NCBI GenBank assembly: GCA_015709635.1 | Contig: CP054180.1 | Span: 2,232,001 to 2,296,000 of the forward strand | Reading direction: 5' to 3' | Length of the DNA stretch: 64,000 nt | Origin: Gammaproteobacteria bacterium | GTDB lineage: Bacteria > Pseudomonadota > Gammaproteobacteria > Burkholderiales > Nitrosomonadaceae | Shown here: positions 18,325-28,324 of the stretch, piece after piece | How the letters are laid out: each line of letters opens with the position of its first letter | Numbering within the stretch: position 1 is the stretch's first letter | Program-made: the position numbers and the translations under genes | Notes under the pieces: generated by a model | The model's input: the letters and a program-made list of their open reading frames with translations, nothing else | Told to the model about the DNA's origin: nothing | Databases searched by the model: none

Positions 18325-18702
18325 TTATTTCTCCAGTACGACAAAGGCGCAAACCATCGTGATCTCATCGCTGATGGAAAGATGGTGCTGCGTGATGCCT
18401 TTGTCACTGATGAGCCGGTCGAGCTCGGGGTGGAATTGAAAAAACGGCTTACCCAGATCGTCGTGCGTGATCGTGATATACGTGAAATTCACCGGATGGC
18501 GCAATCCCGTGCCCATCGCTTTGGATAACGCTTCCTTGGCGGCAAAGCGGCCGGCCAGATACAAAACCGGCTTGCTGCTCGAGTGATATTCCTGCCATTC
18601 GCTGTCGGTCAGGATACGCCGCGCAAAACGCTCGCCAAAGCGGTCCAACGATTGTGCGATACGCGCCGATTCCACGATATCGGTACCGATACCGAAGATC
18701 AT
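18325..18702 (-). CDS. acpS: Holo-[acyl-carrier-protein] synthase
   Basis: Transfers 4'-phosphopantetheine from CoA to the serine of acyl carrier protein. Length 125 residues; magnesium-binding IFGIGTDIVESARI and RFAAKEALSKAMGTG motifs are intact. The ATG overlaps the pdxJ stop, consistent with coupled translation. Confidence 0.97.
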   Translation of the reverse strand: MIFGIGTDIVESARIAQSLDRFGERFARRILTDSEWQEYHSSSKPVLYLAGRFAAKEALSKAMGTGLRHPVNFTYITITHDDLGKPFFQFHPELDRLISDKGITQHHLSISDEITMVCAFVVLEK

Positions 18703-19427
18703 GCACGCGCTGCCAGCATCAATTGTTTCATTTCCCGGACAGCCTGTTTGAAACCGACAAAAATCGCCCGGGCGACGATCGCATGCCCGATATTCAACTC
18801 GGAAATTTCAGGGATAGCGGCGATGGCTTGCACATTGTCATAATGCAAACCATGTCCGGCATTGACTTTCAAACCCAGATCGATACCCAGATCAACCGCT
18901 TTCCGGATGGCGGCAAATTGCTCCGCTTGCGCTTGCGATGTGTGCGCGTCAGCATAACCACCGGTATGAATTTCGATCACCGGCGCACCCGCGCGCGCAG
19001 CTGCCTCGATTTGTAGCGGATCGGCATTGATGAACAACGACACGCGGATTCCCGCTTGCGCCAGTTTCCGGCATGCGCGTTGAACTTGATCAAAATGCTT
19101 CACGACATCGAGCCCGCCCTCGGTCGTCAGTTCTTCACGCCTTTCCGGCACCAGACAAATATCGTGCGGTTTTATGCGTAGCGCGATAGCGATCATCTCA
19201 TCAGTCACCGCGCTTTCCAGATTCATCCGGGTAGTCAGCCGGTCGCACAAAATTTCGACATCGCGATCCTGAATATGCCGCCGGTCTTCACGCAGATGTA
19301 ACGTAATCGCATCCGCTCCGGCGGATTCGGCGATCAGCGCCGCTTCGATCGGATCCGGATAACTTGTACCGCGCGCCTGCCGTAATGTCGCCACATGATC
19401 TATATTCACACCGAGTTCAATCGTCAT
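18699..19427 (-). CDS. pdxJ: Pyridoxine 5'-phosphate synthase
   Basis: Last step of the DXP-dependent vitamin B6 pathway, condensing DXP with 3-amino-1-hydroxyacetone phosphate. Length 242 residues with LGVNIDHVATLRQARGTSYPDP, ITLHLREDRRHIQD and the C-terminal ELNIGHAIVARAIFVG. It follows era with a 42-base gap; the usual intervening gene recO is missing here. Confidence 0.97.
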   Translation of the reverse strand: MTIELGVNIDHVATLRQARGTSYPDPIEAALIAESAGADAITLHLREDRRHIQDRDVEILCDRLTTRMNLESAVTDEMIAIALRIKPHDICLVPERREELTTEGGLDVVKHFDQVQRACRKLAQAGIRVSLFINADPLQIEAAARAGAPVIEIHTGGYADAHTSQAQAEQFAAIRKAVDLGIDLGLKVNAGHGLHYDNVQAIAAIPEISELNIGHAIVARAIFVGFKQAVREMKQLMLAARA

Positions 19428-19469
19428 CGCAATCTTCCAGGATACCGCCCAGAAAAAACTTCCAGCGGA

Positions 19470-20363
19470 TTATTCATAACCAAGATTTCTCAGCACACTG
19501 TCGTCATCAGCCCAGCCGCTTTTCACTTTCACCCATACTTCCAGATACACTTTACCGCCCAGTAGCAATTCCATGTCTTGGCGCGCCTGAGTGGCGATTT
19601 GCTTGAGCTTTTCACCTTTTTTGCCAATGATAATCGCTTTCTGGTTCGGTTTCTCGACCAGAATCGTGGCATAAACTTTATACAACTGATCTTCCTGTTT
19701 AAATTGATCGACCACGACACTGGTGGAATAGGGAATTTCATCGCCAACCAAGCGGAATAGCTTCTCCCGGATAAATTCCCCGGCGATAAAACGCTCGCTG
19801 CGATCGGTTACTTCGTCTTGATCATACAACGGTTGATTCACCGGCAAATAACCCCGGATCACATCGAGCAAATCCGGCAGTTGAACCTTGTGCATGGCGC
19901 TCACCGGCACGACGGCGGCAAACGTAAACGCTTTCGCCACCTCGCTCAAGAACGGCAACAACTGTTTTTTGTCCGACAGTTTATCGATTTTATTGACGAC
20001 CAAAATAACCGGAACATTTTCCGGCAGGATTTTCAGCGCTGCAATATCGCGCTGATCAAAGCGCATCGCTTCGATGACAAACAGAATCACATCCACATCC
20101 TGCATGCTTTGTGTCACCGCCCGGTTCATCGCCGCATTTAAACGGTTAGTGTATTGCGTTTGAAAGCCAGGGGTATCGACAAAGACAAATTGCGTGTGCT
20201 GATCCGTCAGAATACCGTTTATCCGGAAACGGGTGGTCTGGGCTTTTCTCGATGTGATGCTGATTTTTTGTTGCAGCAGCTTGTTGAGCAAGGTCGATTT
20301 ACCCACATTGGGACGGCCGATAATGGCGACGTAACCGGTACGGAAATCGTCGTCAGCAGTCAT
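19470..20363 (-). CDS. era: Ribosome assembly GTPase Era
   Basis: GTPase that binds the 3' end of 16S rRNA during 30S maturation. G1 GRPNVGKSTLLN, G3 DTPGFQ, G4 NKID are visible, followed by the KH domain with IIIGKKGEKLKQIATQAR. Start set at MTADDDFRTGYVAI (20363, ATG); a TTG three codons earlier is less likely. It lies between rnc and pdxJ. Confidence 0.97.
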   Translation of the reverse strand: MTADDDFRTGYVAIIGRPNVGKSTLLNKLLQQKISITSRKAQTTRFRINGILTDQHTQFVFVDTPGFQTQYTNRLNAAMNRAVTQSMQDVDVILFVIEAMRFDQRDIAALKILPENVPVILVVNKIDKLSDKKQLLPFLSEVAKAFTFAAVVPVSAMHKVQLPDLLDVIRGYLPVNQPLYDQDEVTDRSERFIAGEFIREKLFRLVGDEIPYSTSVVVDQFKQEDQLYKVYATILVEKPNQKAIIIGKKGEKLKQIATQARQDMELLLGGKVYLEVWVKVKSGWADDDSVLRNLGYE

Positions 20364-20402
20364 TCTGGGCAATCTTATCGATAACTTTCATAGTGGTGCT
20401 GC

Positions 20403-21110
20403 TCATGGTGCGAACATGACTTCTTCATACGCCAGCTCCGCTGCCGCTTGTTCCGCGCTGCGGCGGCTTGTGCCTTCCCCCGAGGTGCGAATATTCAATG
20501 CCGCTATCACACAATCCACTTTGAATTTCTGTTTATGCGCCTTACCGCTGGTGGTAACAACCACATATTCTGGCAGCGCCAACTTATGGCTTTGCAAAAA
20601 TTCCTGCAATAACGTTTTGGGATCTTTACCTTGCATTTTAAGGTCGATATTTTGCATCAACGGTAAAAAAAGCTTGCTGACCGCATCTTCAGCCCGCGCG
20701 TAGCAACTGTCGACATAGATGGCTCCCAACACAGCTTCGAAAGCATCCGCAAGAATCGACGGGCGATGACAACCGCCGCTTTTTAATTCCCCTTCGCCCA
20801 ATCGTATCAATTGGTCCATCTGCAGGCTGAGCGCCATGTCAGATAACGCTTTTTGGTTGACAAAACTGGCGCGCAAGCGCGACAAATGCCCTTCCGGAAA
20901 ATCCGGGAAATGTTTATAAATCAGCCCGGCAATCGCACAATTCAGCACCGCGTCGCCGAGAAACTCCAAGCGTTCGTTATTCGGCATGCTATGGCTGCGG
21001 TGTGTCAATGCTTCCAATACTATTTTGGGGTGCTTGAACGAATACCCGAGGCGTCGGCAGAATAGATCGAGTAACGATTGATTAATACCTGGTAGCGCTC
21101 CGCTTGACAT
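20403..21110 (-). CDS. rnc: Ribonuclease III
   Basis: Cleaves double-stranded RNA, including the 30S rRNA precursor. Signature NERLEFLGDAVLN with magnesium-binding residues, then LADAFEAVLGAIYVD, then a C-terminal dsRNA-binding domain ending GEGTSRRSAEQAAAELAYEEV. 235 residues, normal. The order lepB-DUF4845-rnc-era is conserved in betaproteobacteria. Confidence 0.98.
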   Translation of the reverse strand: MSSGALPGINQSLLDLFCRRLGYSFKHPKIVLEALTHRSHSMPNNERLEFLGDAVLNCAIAGLIYKHFPDFPEGHLSRLRASFVNQKALSDMALSLQMDQLIRLGEGELKSGGCHRPSILADAFEAVLGAIYVDSCYARAEDAVSKLFLPLMQNIDLKMQGKDPKTLLQEFLQSHKLALPEYVVVTTSGKAHKQKFKVDCVIAALNIRTSGEGTSRRSAEQAAAELAYEEVMFAP

Positions 21111-21122
21111 GATGATTAGCCA

Positions 21123-21494
21123 TTACTCGCTGGTCGCGTCAAAATCTATCGTCAAGGATAGGTTAGACACCAGCGGTATTCGCACCGTGTAGCTTGCACT
21201 TAAAACAATATGCCCGCTTTCCTTATTGATTTTAATGTCTTGCGCGCTAATAGATTTAATATTATCGATCTGCGCACGCTTACTGAACAGTACCCTCACG
21301 TGATTCAAATCGGCACTCTGCGCGTTAATATCTTTAACGATGGCCGTTAAGTTTCTTTCAATCGTTGAGTATTCAATATACGCGGGCGCAATGCGCAAAC
21401 CGAAAATGGCGGTTAGAATTAAAATCACCGCCCAAACGAGCAAAGCGGATAGACTGACACCCTTCTGCTTTTGCCGCGTATTGTAATGTTTCAT
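21123..21494 (-). CDS. DUF4845 membrane-anchored protein
   Basis: A 123-residue protein with one N-terminal membrane segment (GVSLSALLVWAVILILTAIFGLRIAPAYIEY) and a short periplasmic domain. The N-terminal RQKQKGVSL resembles a type IV pilin leader but lacks the full processing motif. DUF4845 proteins sit almost always between lepB and rnc; their function is unknown. Spacing to both neighbours is about 10 bases, so it is part of the same transcript. Confidence 0.9.
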   Translation of the reverse strand: MKHYNTRQKQKGVSLSALLVWAVILILTAIFGLRIAPAYIEYSTIERNLTAIVKDINAQSADLNHVRVLFSKRAQIDNIKSISAQDIKINKESGHIVLSASYTVRIPLVSNLSLTIDFDATSE

Positions 21495-21504
21495 ACTCTT
21501 TTAC

Positions 21505-22311
21505 CTATTCAATGGATAAGCCGATACGCTCAAAATTTCCAAAATTCCACCAGATCATGAAAGCCTTGCCGACGATATTCTCTTCCGGCACAAACCCCCA
21601 GTAACGGCTATCGCTGCTGCTGTCGCGATTATCGCCAAGGGCGAAATAATTTCCCGGTGGCACTTCGCAGGTGAATCCCGTACGGTGATACTTGCAATTG
21701 TCACGAAACGGAAAATCTCTGACATTTGAATATTGCAGCGCTTTAACATCCTGATTGATCAAAATCGAATGACTCTTATCTTTATTCAGATACTCGGAAT
21801 AGCGATCGGAATAGATATAGCCGAGACCCGATTCCACGTATTTGTAATCGCCGTCGTAGTCCATCTTGACCACTTCACCATTAATAATGAGCTGTTTATT
21901 GTGATAGGTGATCACGTCGCCGGGCACTCCGACGACGCGCTTGATGTAATCGATCGAAGGGTCTTCAGGGTAGCGAAATACCAACACGTCACCGCGTTTC
22001 GGCTCATTCAAGTCAAAAACTTTTTTATTGATGACCGGCAACCTTATTCCATAGGTATATTTGTTGACCAAAATGAAGTCGCCCACCAGCAGCGTCGGGA
22101 TCATCGATCCGGAAGGTATCTTGAACGGCTCAATCACAAAGGAACGCAAACTGAAAACGATCAGAATAATCGGGAAAAAGCTCTTGGGATATTCGATCCA
22201 CCAGGGTTCGCTTTCATCTGCAGCACGTTTCTTTTTCCAAAACAGGAAATCCAGTAGATAAATACAACCGGTGATCACCAGCAGTACAAACAAAATCAAA
22301 GGAAAATTCAT
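21505..22311 (-). CDS. lepB: Signal peptidase I
   Basis: Inner-membrane serine protease that removes signal peptides from secreted proteins. Catalytic Ser in IPSGSMIPTLLVGD and catalytic Lys in YIKRVVGVPGD; the box GDNRDSSSDSRYWG is complete. One hydrophobic N-terminal anchor plus a second segment before the catalytic serine. 268 residues. Cotranscribed with lepA upstream. Confidence 0.97.
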   Translation of the reverse strand: MNFPLILFVLLVITGCIYLLDFLFWKKKRAADESEPWWIEYPKSFFPIILIVFSLRSFVIEPFKIPSGSMIPTLLVGDFILVNKYTYGIRLPVINKKVFDLNEPKRGDVLVFRYPEDPSIDYIKRVVGVPGDVITYHNKQLIINGEVVKMDYDGDYKYVESGLGYIYSDRYSEYLNKDKSHSILINQDVKALQYSNVRDFPFRDNCKYHRTGFTCEVPPGNYFALGDNRDSSSDSRYWGFVPEENIVGKAFMIWWNFGNFERIGLSIE

Positions 22312-22405
22312 TGGGATTCCTTCGGTAATGCATTCAACATTTTTTCATTAAAGCGCTGCGGCTTTAATCCAGCATCAAACAAGAGAACCGTATCTTTACT
22401 ATTCA

Positions 22406-24199
22406 TTATTTATTATCAACCTGCAAAATTGCCAGAAATGCTTCTTGCGGAATTTCCACATTGCCCACCCGTTTCATTCGCTTTTTACCCGCTTTTTGCT
22501 TCTCCAGCAACTTTCGTTTACGGGTGATATCGCCACCGTAACATTTTGCCAACACATTCTTGCGCAATGCTTTAACCGTTTCACGCGCGATAATATGCGC
22601 GCCGACCGCCGCCTGCACCGCGATATCAAACATTTGGCGCGGGATCAATTCGCGCATTTTCTGCACCAATTCCCGTCCGCGGTATTGACTGTTGCTGCGG
22701 TGGATAATCAGTGACAACGCATCGACTTTATCGCCATTAATCAGCACATCCAGCTTCACCAAATCGGAAGCGCGAAATTCCTTGAATTCATAATCCAGTG
22801 ACGCATAACCGCGACTGGTCGATTTCAGCCGGTCAAAGAAATCCATGACGACTTCATTCAATGGCATTTCATAGGTCAGCATCACTTGCTTACCCATATA
22901 CTGCATATTGGTTTGGTTGCCACGCTTGCTGACGCACAGGGTAATCACCGCGCCTACATATTCTTCCGGCACAATGATGGTCGACGTGATAATCGGTTCG
23001 CGTATCTCATCAATTTTGGAGAGATCCGGAATCTTGGACGGGTTTTCAATTTCAATTACGCTGCCGTCGCGCATCAGCACCTGATAAACCACAGTGGGTG
23101 CGGTCGTAATCAAATCCATATCGTATTCCCTTTCCAGCCGTTCCTGCACGATATCCATGTGCAGCAAGCCCAGAAAACCGCAGCGAAAGCCGAAGCCCAG
23201 TGCCTGCGAAACCTCCGGCTCGAAATGCAGCGACGAATCGTTCAGCTTCAATTTTTCCAACGCCGAACGCAAGGCATCGTATTGATTGGATTCCACCGGA
23301 TACAATCCAGCGAATACCTGCGGTTTGATTTCTTTAAAACCTTGCAACGGTTTATCGGCCGGACGCGTGACGGAGGTCACCGTGTCCCCCACTTTGGCCG
23401 CATCGAGCTCTTTAATACCGGAGATGATAAATCCCACTTCCCCTGCGCTGAGTGAATCGCGGTTTACCGATTTCGGCACGAACACTCCGACCTGCTCACA
23501 CAGTTGCACCGCTTTGCTGGCCATCAGCAAAATTTTATCACCGGGTTTTAGCGTGCCGTCCATCACTCTGACCAGGATCACCACGCCGACGTAATTATCG
23601 AACCAGGAATCGATAATCAGCGCCTTCAGCGGCGCATCGGGATCGCCCTTCGGTTCGGGAATTTTGGCGATCAAGGCTTCCAGGACATCTTCGATACCCT
23701 GGCCGGTTTTCGCACTGATTTTGACGGCATCATGCGCATCGATTCCGATGACATCTTCAATATTCTGGATGACCCGTTCCGGATCGGCAGCCGGCAAATC
23801 GATTTTGTTCAACACCGGAATGACTTCAACGCCCTGTTCAATCGCGGTATAACAGTTAGCTACCGTTTGCGCTTCCACCCCCTGCGATGCGTCAACCACC
23901 AGGAGCGCACCTTCGCAGGCGGCTAGCGAACGCGAAACTTCATAGGAAAAATCCACATGCCCCGGCGTATCGATCAGATTCAACAAATAAGTTTCACCGT
24001 TTCTGGCCTTATAACGCAATGCCGCGGTCTGGGCTTTGATGGTAATGCCTCTTTCGCGTTCCAGATCCATCGAATCGAGCACTTGCTCTTCCATTTCGCG
24101 ATCGGACAGGCCGCCGCACAAATGAATAATACGGTCCGCCAATGTCGATTTGCCGTGATCGATATGGGCAATGATGGAAAAATTGCGAATATGCTGCAT
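22406..24199 (-). CDS. lepA: Elongation factor 4 (LepA)
   Basis: Ribosomal GTPase that back-translocates or helps 30S biogenesis. 597 residues with IAHIDHGKSTLADRI (G1), DTPGHVDFSYEVSRSL (G3), NKIDLP (G4) and the LepA-specific C-terminal domain ending KRMKRVGNVEIPQEAFLAIL. Upstream of lepB in the classic pair. Confidence 0.98.
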   Translation of the reverse strand: MQHIRNFSIIAHIDHGKSTLADRIIHLCGGLSDREMEEQVLDSMDLERERGITIKAQTAALRYKARNGETYLLNLIDTPGHVDFSYEVSRSLAACEGALLVVDASQGVEAQTVANCYTAIEQGVEVIPVLNKIDLPAADPERVIQNIEDVIGIDAHDAVKISAKTGQGIEDVLEALIAKIPEPKGDPDAPLKALIIDSWFDNYVGVVILVRVMDGTLKPGDKILLMASKAVQLCEQVGVFVPKSVNRDSLSAGEVGFIISGIKELDAAKVGDTVTSVTRPADKPLQGFKEIKPQVFAGLYPVESNQYDALRSALEKLKLNDSSLHFEPEVSQALGFGFRCGFLGLLHMDIVQERLEREYDMDLITTAPTVVYQVLMRDGSVIEIENPSKIPDLSKIDEIREPIITSTIIVPEEYVGAVITLCVSKRGNQTNMQYMGKQVMLTYEMPLNEVVMDFFDRLKSTSRGYASLDYEFKEFRASDLVKLDVLINGDKVDALSLIIHRSNSQYRGRELVQKMRELIPRQMFDIAVQAAVGAHIIARETVKALRKNVLAKCYGGDITRKRKLLEKQKAGKKRMKRVGNVEIPQEAFLAILQVDNK

Positions 24200-24300
24200 C
24201 GGAATATGAAATATAAAATATGTTTCCAGCTACGCGCAAAAACCGGTGCAGCAAAGCTGGAAATTAAAATATTATATTGACAGTTAAAAGAGGCAGCATT

Positions 24301-24594
24301 CTAACGAAATTTAGCAAGATAATCATCTAAAGCTGCTAAATCGAGAAAATAATGGCAAATCTCCCGGTGGGTGAATGGAGAAAACAACACAGGAATTTTA
24401 TCTCCGTAACACGCCGCGAGTTCCGGATCGGAATCGATATCGATAACCTGGAAATCAAACGATACTCGCGCTTGCAGATTCCGTAGCGCAAGTATCATGT
24501 CCTGGCAAAGATGACACTCTTCCCGGCCGTATACGATCAGTTTTCTCGCCTGATCCACATCTGACGAGACAGCATCATTCTTTCTTGTCGTCAT
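24301..24594 (-). CDS. Glutaredoxin-like DUF836 protein
   Basis: A 97-residue thioredoxin-fold protein with the redox-type motif REECHLCQDM and the cis-proline segment GDKIPVLF. Family members are small disulfide or thiol proteins frequently found next to mucD/lepA. Its start overlaps the end of mucD by 20 bases, indicating co-translation. Exact substrate unknown. Confidence 0.85.
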   Translation of the reverse strand: MTTRKNDAVSSDVDQARKLIVYGREECHLCQDMILALRNLQARVSFDFQVIDIDSDPELAACYGDKIPVLFSPFTHREICHYFLDLAALDDYLAKFR

Positions 24595-25990
24595 CGCTCA
24601 GCTTCATGGTGATGAAAGTTGTGACATCCCCTCTTTTTACCAGCAAGGCGATATTTTTTCCGCTTTTGACCTGATTCAGCAATTCATTAAATTGCTCAAC
24701 CGTTTTCACATCTTTACTGTTTAAGCCCAGAATGATATCGCCAATGCGAATTCCGGAACGGCTGGCAATACCTGTTTGCATGTCTTCGACCAATAAGCCG
24801 CTGATAATCTCCAGTTGTTTCTGTTGCTCTTCAGTGATTTCGCTTAACGCCAACCCCAGGCGATTCGACGCATTCTGTTTCTTACCCGGCTTGTGCTTGC
24901 GGTTCTCCGCCGTTTCATCGGAAGGCGTTTCTCCAACCTCGACCTTTACTGTTTTCACAGTGCCATCACGCCAAACCTCGATCGAAACTTTGGATTTGGG
25001 TTTGGTATTACCGACGATGCGCGGCAAATCCGCAGAGGTTGCAACTTCTTTCTCGTCAAACTTCAAAATGATGTCGCGCGGCTTGATCCCCGCTTGATCG
25101 GCAGGTCCGCCCTTCTCGACCGAAACGACCAACGCGCCAGTACTGTCGGACAAACCGAAAGATTCCGCGAGTTCTTTGGTCACTTCCTGAATCATGACAC
25201 CGATCCTTCCCCGGCTGACTTTACCGCTGACTTTTAGTTGATTCGCGATTTCAGTCGCAACATTAATCGGTATGGCAAACGACAATCCCATGAATCCGCC
25301 TGTCCGGCTGTAAATCTGGGAATTAATGCCGACTACTTCACCGCGCATATTGAACAACGGCCCGCCGGAGTTTCCCGGATTGATCGCCACATCGGTTTGG
25401 ATAAACGGGACATAACTTTCCTGTGCCAGCGAGCGGCCTTTTGCGCTCACGATGCCTGCCGTCACGCTATGCTCGAAACCGAACGGCGAGCCGATGGCCA
25501 CCACCCATTCACCGACTTTGAGATTTTCCGGATTTCCCTGTGTGACTTTAGGCAAGTCGGACGCATTGATTTTAATTAAGGCAATATCGGTTTTCCGGTC
25601 GGTGCCGATGACTTCGGCTGCAAATTCACGTTTGTCGTTCAGTTTTACTGTAATTTCATCAGCCGTCTCGATAACGTGCGCATTGGTCAGAATATAACCA
25701 TCCGAGCTGATGATAAAACCGGAACCCAAAGACTTGGGTTCGGATTTCCTCGGCGCGGGAAAGGGTTGCATATGCCGCTTGAAGAAATCATAAAACGGTG
25801 AGTTCTCCGGAATACCCGGCATTTCAGGAAGCATCTGATTGCTCACCGTATTTGAATTCTGCACCGCACTGATATTCACCACCGCTGCGCCATGTTTCTC
25901 GACAAGTCCGGCAAAATCGGGCAATTGGCCGGTTTGCGCCAAGGTTGATGAGGTATACAAAAGCAATGAAATGATCAGGAATCGAAGCAT
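24575..25990 (-). CDS. mucD: Periplasmic serine endoprotease DegP/MucD type
   Basis: Periplasmic HtrA protease and chaperone that destroys misfolded envelope proteins. The start at MLRFLIISLLLYTSSTLA (25990) gives a proper signal peptide; an upstream ATG at 26041 does not. Catalytic triad: His in ILTNAHVIE, Asp in RKTDIALIK, Ser in NPGNSGGPL. Two PDZ domains follow. It lies downstream of rpoE-rseA-rseB, the usual MucD position, and is probably under sigma-E control. Confidence 0.95.
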   Translation of the reverse strand: MLRFLIISLLLYTSSTLAQTGQLPDFAGLVEKHGAAVVNISAVQNSNTVSNQMLPEMPGIPENSPFYDFFKRHMQPFPAPRKSEPKSLGSGFIISSDGYILTNAHVIETADEITVKLNDKREFAAEVIGTDRKTDIALIKINASDLPKVTQGNPENLKVGEWVVAIGSPFGFEHSVTAGIVSAKGRSLAQESYVPFIQTDVAINPGNSGGPLFNMRGEVVGINSQIYSRTGGFMGLSFAIPINVATEIANQLKVSGKVSRGRIGVMIQEVTKELAESFGLSDSTGALVVSVEKGGPADQAGIKPRDIILKFDEKEVATSADLPRIVGNTKPKSKVSIEVWRDGTVKTVKVEVGETPSDETAENRKHKPGKKQNASNRLGLALSEITEEQQKQLEIISGLLVEDMQTGIASRSGIRIGDIILGLNSKDVKTVEQFNELLNQVKSGKNIALLVKRGDVTTFITMKLSDDDKKE

Positions 25991-26143
25991 GTTTTTTGTC
26001 CTTACTATGCGCTTGTTCAAGCAATCAACATTAATGGTCATAACTTTTATTGATTAAACCGGATAATATGTTTTATTTTTTCTTATGAATAGAGTGAGCA
26101 GCAGGAAAACACTGCAAGATTGGTGAATATTGATGTGCAGAAA

Positions 26144-27130
26144 TCAATCGTGTTGCACAACTGAATCGCCTATGAGTTTAAGCGTCTCCAACGGGACTTC
26201 GCCGACTGTCGTTATTTTATTTTCATTCGCTGTACGAACATAAATATTTATTGCACCGCGACTGGTGAAAAAACCAGGTACAGGCAAAGGGGAATCCTTC
26301 ATAAGCGGCTCTATAAATACGGAAACTGTTGCGAGTCCGTCAGATACCGCAATATGATCGACCAATGAAGTCTTTTCAATTAAATTGCGTTTCATTTCAA
26401 CCAATTTTCTGAAACCGGCAGGCAAATTCCCGACTCGCCACTTTAATTCGCCCTCGTTTAAAATGGAATTCAGCAGGTTTGTCGTCTTCCATTCATCCGA
26501 AATCAGTGTTCGACTCGGTTTTATTTGACTGGAATCAATCTCCCCATCAATCTCCAGTTGTGCGAAAGCAAATTGCTCGATGATTTGATTGCCGTTGGTA
26601 ACAGCCGCTTTAACCGGTACCCCCGTTTTAACATCAATCCAAAATTGATGCCCATAGCGTAAAGAATCTCGCGGTGTTAGAGATAGAACTTGGCACTCAT
26701 GATCCGAGACTCGCTCGCGCCCGGTTTCCTTGACGTAGTAATTCTTGTCAACATCATCGAGTGGCAAAGGAAGAACATCAGGAAAGAATTTACGAAACCA
26801 ACGTTTCTCAGTAAATATTCTTTTACTTTCCGGTAGATAACATTGCATTTCATCGTTATCACGAAAAACGATACGCGGCGATCCGTCTAAAACTTCAATT
26901 TTTTCACGTTCACCGGTTTGATCCGTCTTGTGCGCAATACGCGATGTCTCCATATATTCATTAGCATAATATACGAACGTTCCTGAGTAGTTGTGCCGGC
27001 GCGGCGCATCAGCCATTTTTTTTAACCAGCCAAGTGCGCTTTCCGATGAGCGAGATAATTCTTGCGCAAATGCTATCTGGAGATTAACCGCAAATAATAA
27101 AAACAGCGCGAATATTTTGCGGCTAATCAT
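26144..27130 (-). CDS. rseB: Sigma-E regulatory protein RseB/MucB
   Basis: Periplasmic protein that shields RseA from DegS and senses lipopolysaccharide or lipoprotein stress. Signal peptide MISRKIFALFLLFAVNLQIAFA, then the lipoprotein-carrier-like domain (HNYSGTFVYYANEYMETSRIAH) and C-terminal domain. 328 residues. ATG overlaps the rseA stop by 4 bases. Confidence 0.93.
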   Translation of the reverse strand: MISRKIFALFLLFAVNLQIAFAQELSRSSESALGWLKKMADAPRRHNYSGTFVYYANEYMETSRIAHKTDQTGEREKIEVLDGSPRIVFRDNDEMQCYLPESKRIFTEKRWFRKFFPDVLPLPLDDVDKNYYVKETGRERVSDHECQVLSLTPRDSLRYGHQFWIDVKTGVPVKAAVTNGNQIIEQFAFAQLEIDGEIDSSQIKPSRTLISDEWKTTNLLNSILNEGELKWRVGNLPAGFRKLVEMKRNLIEKTSLVDHIAVSDGLATVSVFIEPLMKDSPLPVPGFFTSRGAINIYVRTANENKITTVGEVPLETLKLIGDSVVQHD

Positions 27131-27681
27131 CTACCATATCTTTCCTGGTAGTCCGTCACGCTGTTGACATTGGTAACTTGCCCGTTCATTGTGATCCCTG
27201 GGGAAAACTCACGATGTACAAACAGGTAGTCGTTCATTTCAATTGGAGGGTGAGAATAATTATGTATCAGGGGAGGAGAGGAGACTGGGACGGGAGAAGC
27301 GGCTAGATTATTGTCACGTTTGGATTGATCCGCCACAATCATTTGTTGCGGCTTATATAAATTATTCATGATCACCCATCCTGAGACCATTGCGACTATT
27401 GAAGCCGCCATTGAGAACGCCAGCACTTTGCGCGTTTGTTTTTTTTCTGTCGTGTGGGATATATTGGGAGAGAGGATTGTTGGTTCGGTTTTTAATTTCT
27501 GGCTGACATCGTAAGAAATATTCATCGATAATCGTGTGGATTGCCGTAACGCATCGCCGATCAAATGATACGCTTTCCACTCATCACACAGATCATCATC
27601 CTTTTTTATCGCTTCGATAATACTTGCAACATCTTGTTGATCAAGTTCACCATCCATTAATGCAGATACTTTACTCTTCAC
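27127..27681 (-). CDS. rseA: Anti-sigma-E factor RseA/MucA
   Basis: Single-pass inner-membrane protein that holds sigma-E inactive. The cytoplasmic N-terminus MKSKVSALMDGELDQQDVASIIEAIKKDDDLCDEWKAYHLIGDALRQS is typical, the membrane segment lies at about 96-118 (VLAFSMAASIVAMVSGWVIM), and a short periplasmic tail follows. One base separates it from the rpoE stop. Confidence 0.93.
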   Translation of the reverse strand: MKSKVSALMDGELDQQDVASIIEAIKKDDDLCDEWKAYHLIGDALRQSTRLSMNISYDVSQKLKTEPTILSPNISHTTEKKQTRKVLAFSMAASIVAMVSGWVIMNNLYKPQQMIVADQSKRDNNLAASPVPVSSPPLIHNYSHPPIEMNDYLFVHREFSPGITMNGQVTNVNSVTDYQERYGR

Positions 27682-27682
27682 A

Positions 27683-28282
27683 TTACCACCTCTTGTCTTT
27701 ACTTGTCCCTAGCAAAGGACGCAACTGTTCGGATATCGCTTCACGTGCACGGAATATACGTGAACGTACAGTCCCTATGGGACAACTCATAATATTGGCA
27801 ATTTCTTCATAACTTAATCCATCAATCTCTCTCAATACAATTGCTGTGCGCAATTCTTCAGGCAATGAATCCAACGTCTGATTTACTGTTTGAGCAATTT
27901 CTTGGCTCATCAGTTCACTTTCAGGCGTATTCATTTCCCTCAGCAAACCGCTATCCTCAAAATCCTCAGCATCTTCATTATCGAATCCTTGCAATGTCGG
28001 CAGCTTACGCCCCTGAGACACCAGAAAATTCTTTGCTGTATTGATACCAATCCGATACAACCACGTATAAAAAGCACTATCTCCACGAAATGAAGGTAAT
28101 GCTCTATACGCCTTAATAAAGGCTTCTTGCGTAACATCCTCAACCTCGGCTGCATCACGTATAAATTGCGATAGCAAACGTGCCAGCTTTCGTTGATATT
28201 TAATGACTAGTAGATCAAATGCATGCTTATCTCCGCCTTGAACTCGTTCTACTAGCTGTTGATCGATCTCCCGATCACCCAT
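27683..28282 (-). CDS. rpoE: ECF sigma factor RpoE/AlgU
   Basis: Extracytoplasmic-stress sigma factor of 199 residues. Region 2 (FDLLVIKYQRKLARLLSQFIRDAAEVEDVTQEAFIKAYR) and region 4 (LPEELRTAIVLREIDGLSYEEIANIMSCPIGTVRSRIFRARE) are complete. First gene of rpoE-rseA-rseB-mucD. A long inverted repeat lies 43-86 bases upstream of the start. Confidence 0.97.
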   Translation of the reverse strand: MGDREIDQQLVERVQGGDKHAFDLLVIKYQRKLARLLSQFIRDAAEVEDVTQEAFIKAYRALPSFRGDSAFYTWLYRIGINTAKNFLVSQGRKLPTLQGFDNEDAEDFEDSGLLREMNTPESELMSQEIAQTVNQTLDSLPEELRTAIVLREIDGLSYEEIANIMSCPIGTVRSRIFRAREAISEQLRPLLGTSKDKRW

Positions 28283-28324
28283 ACAACTTGGTCCCTGAGC
28301 ATTTTGAATAAATTTAAATTTACT

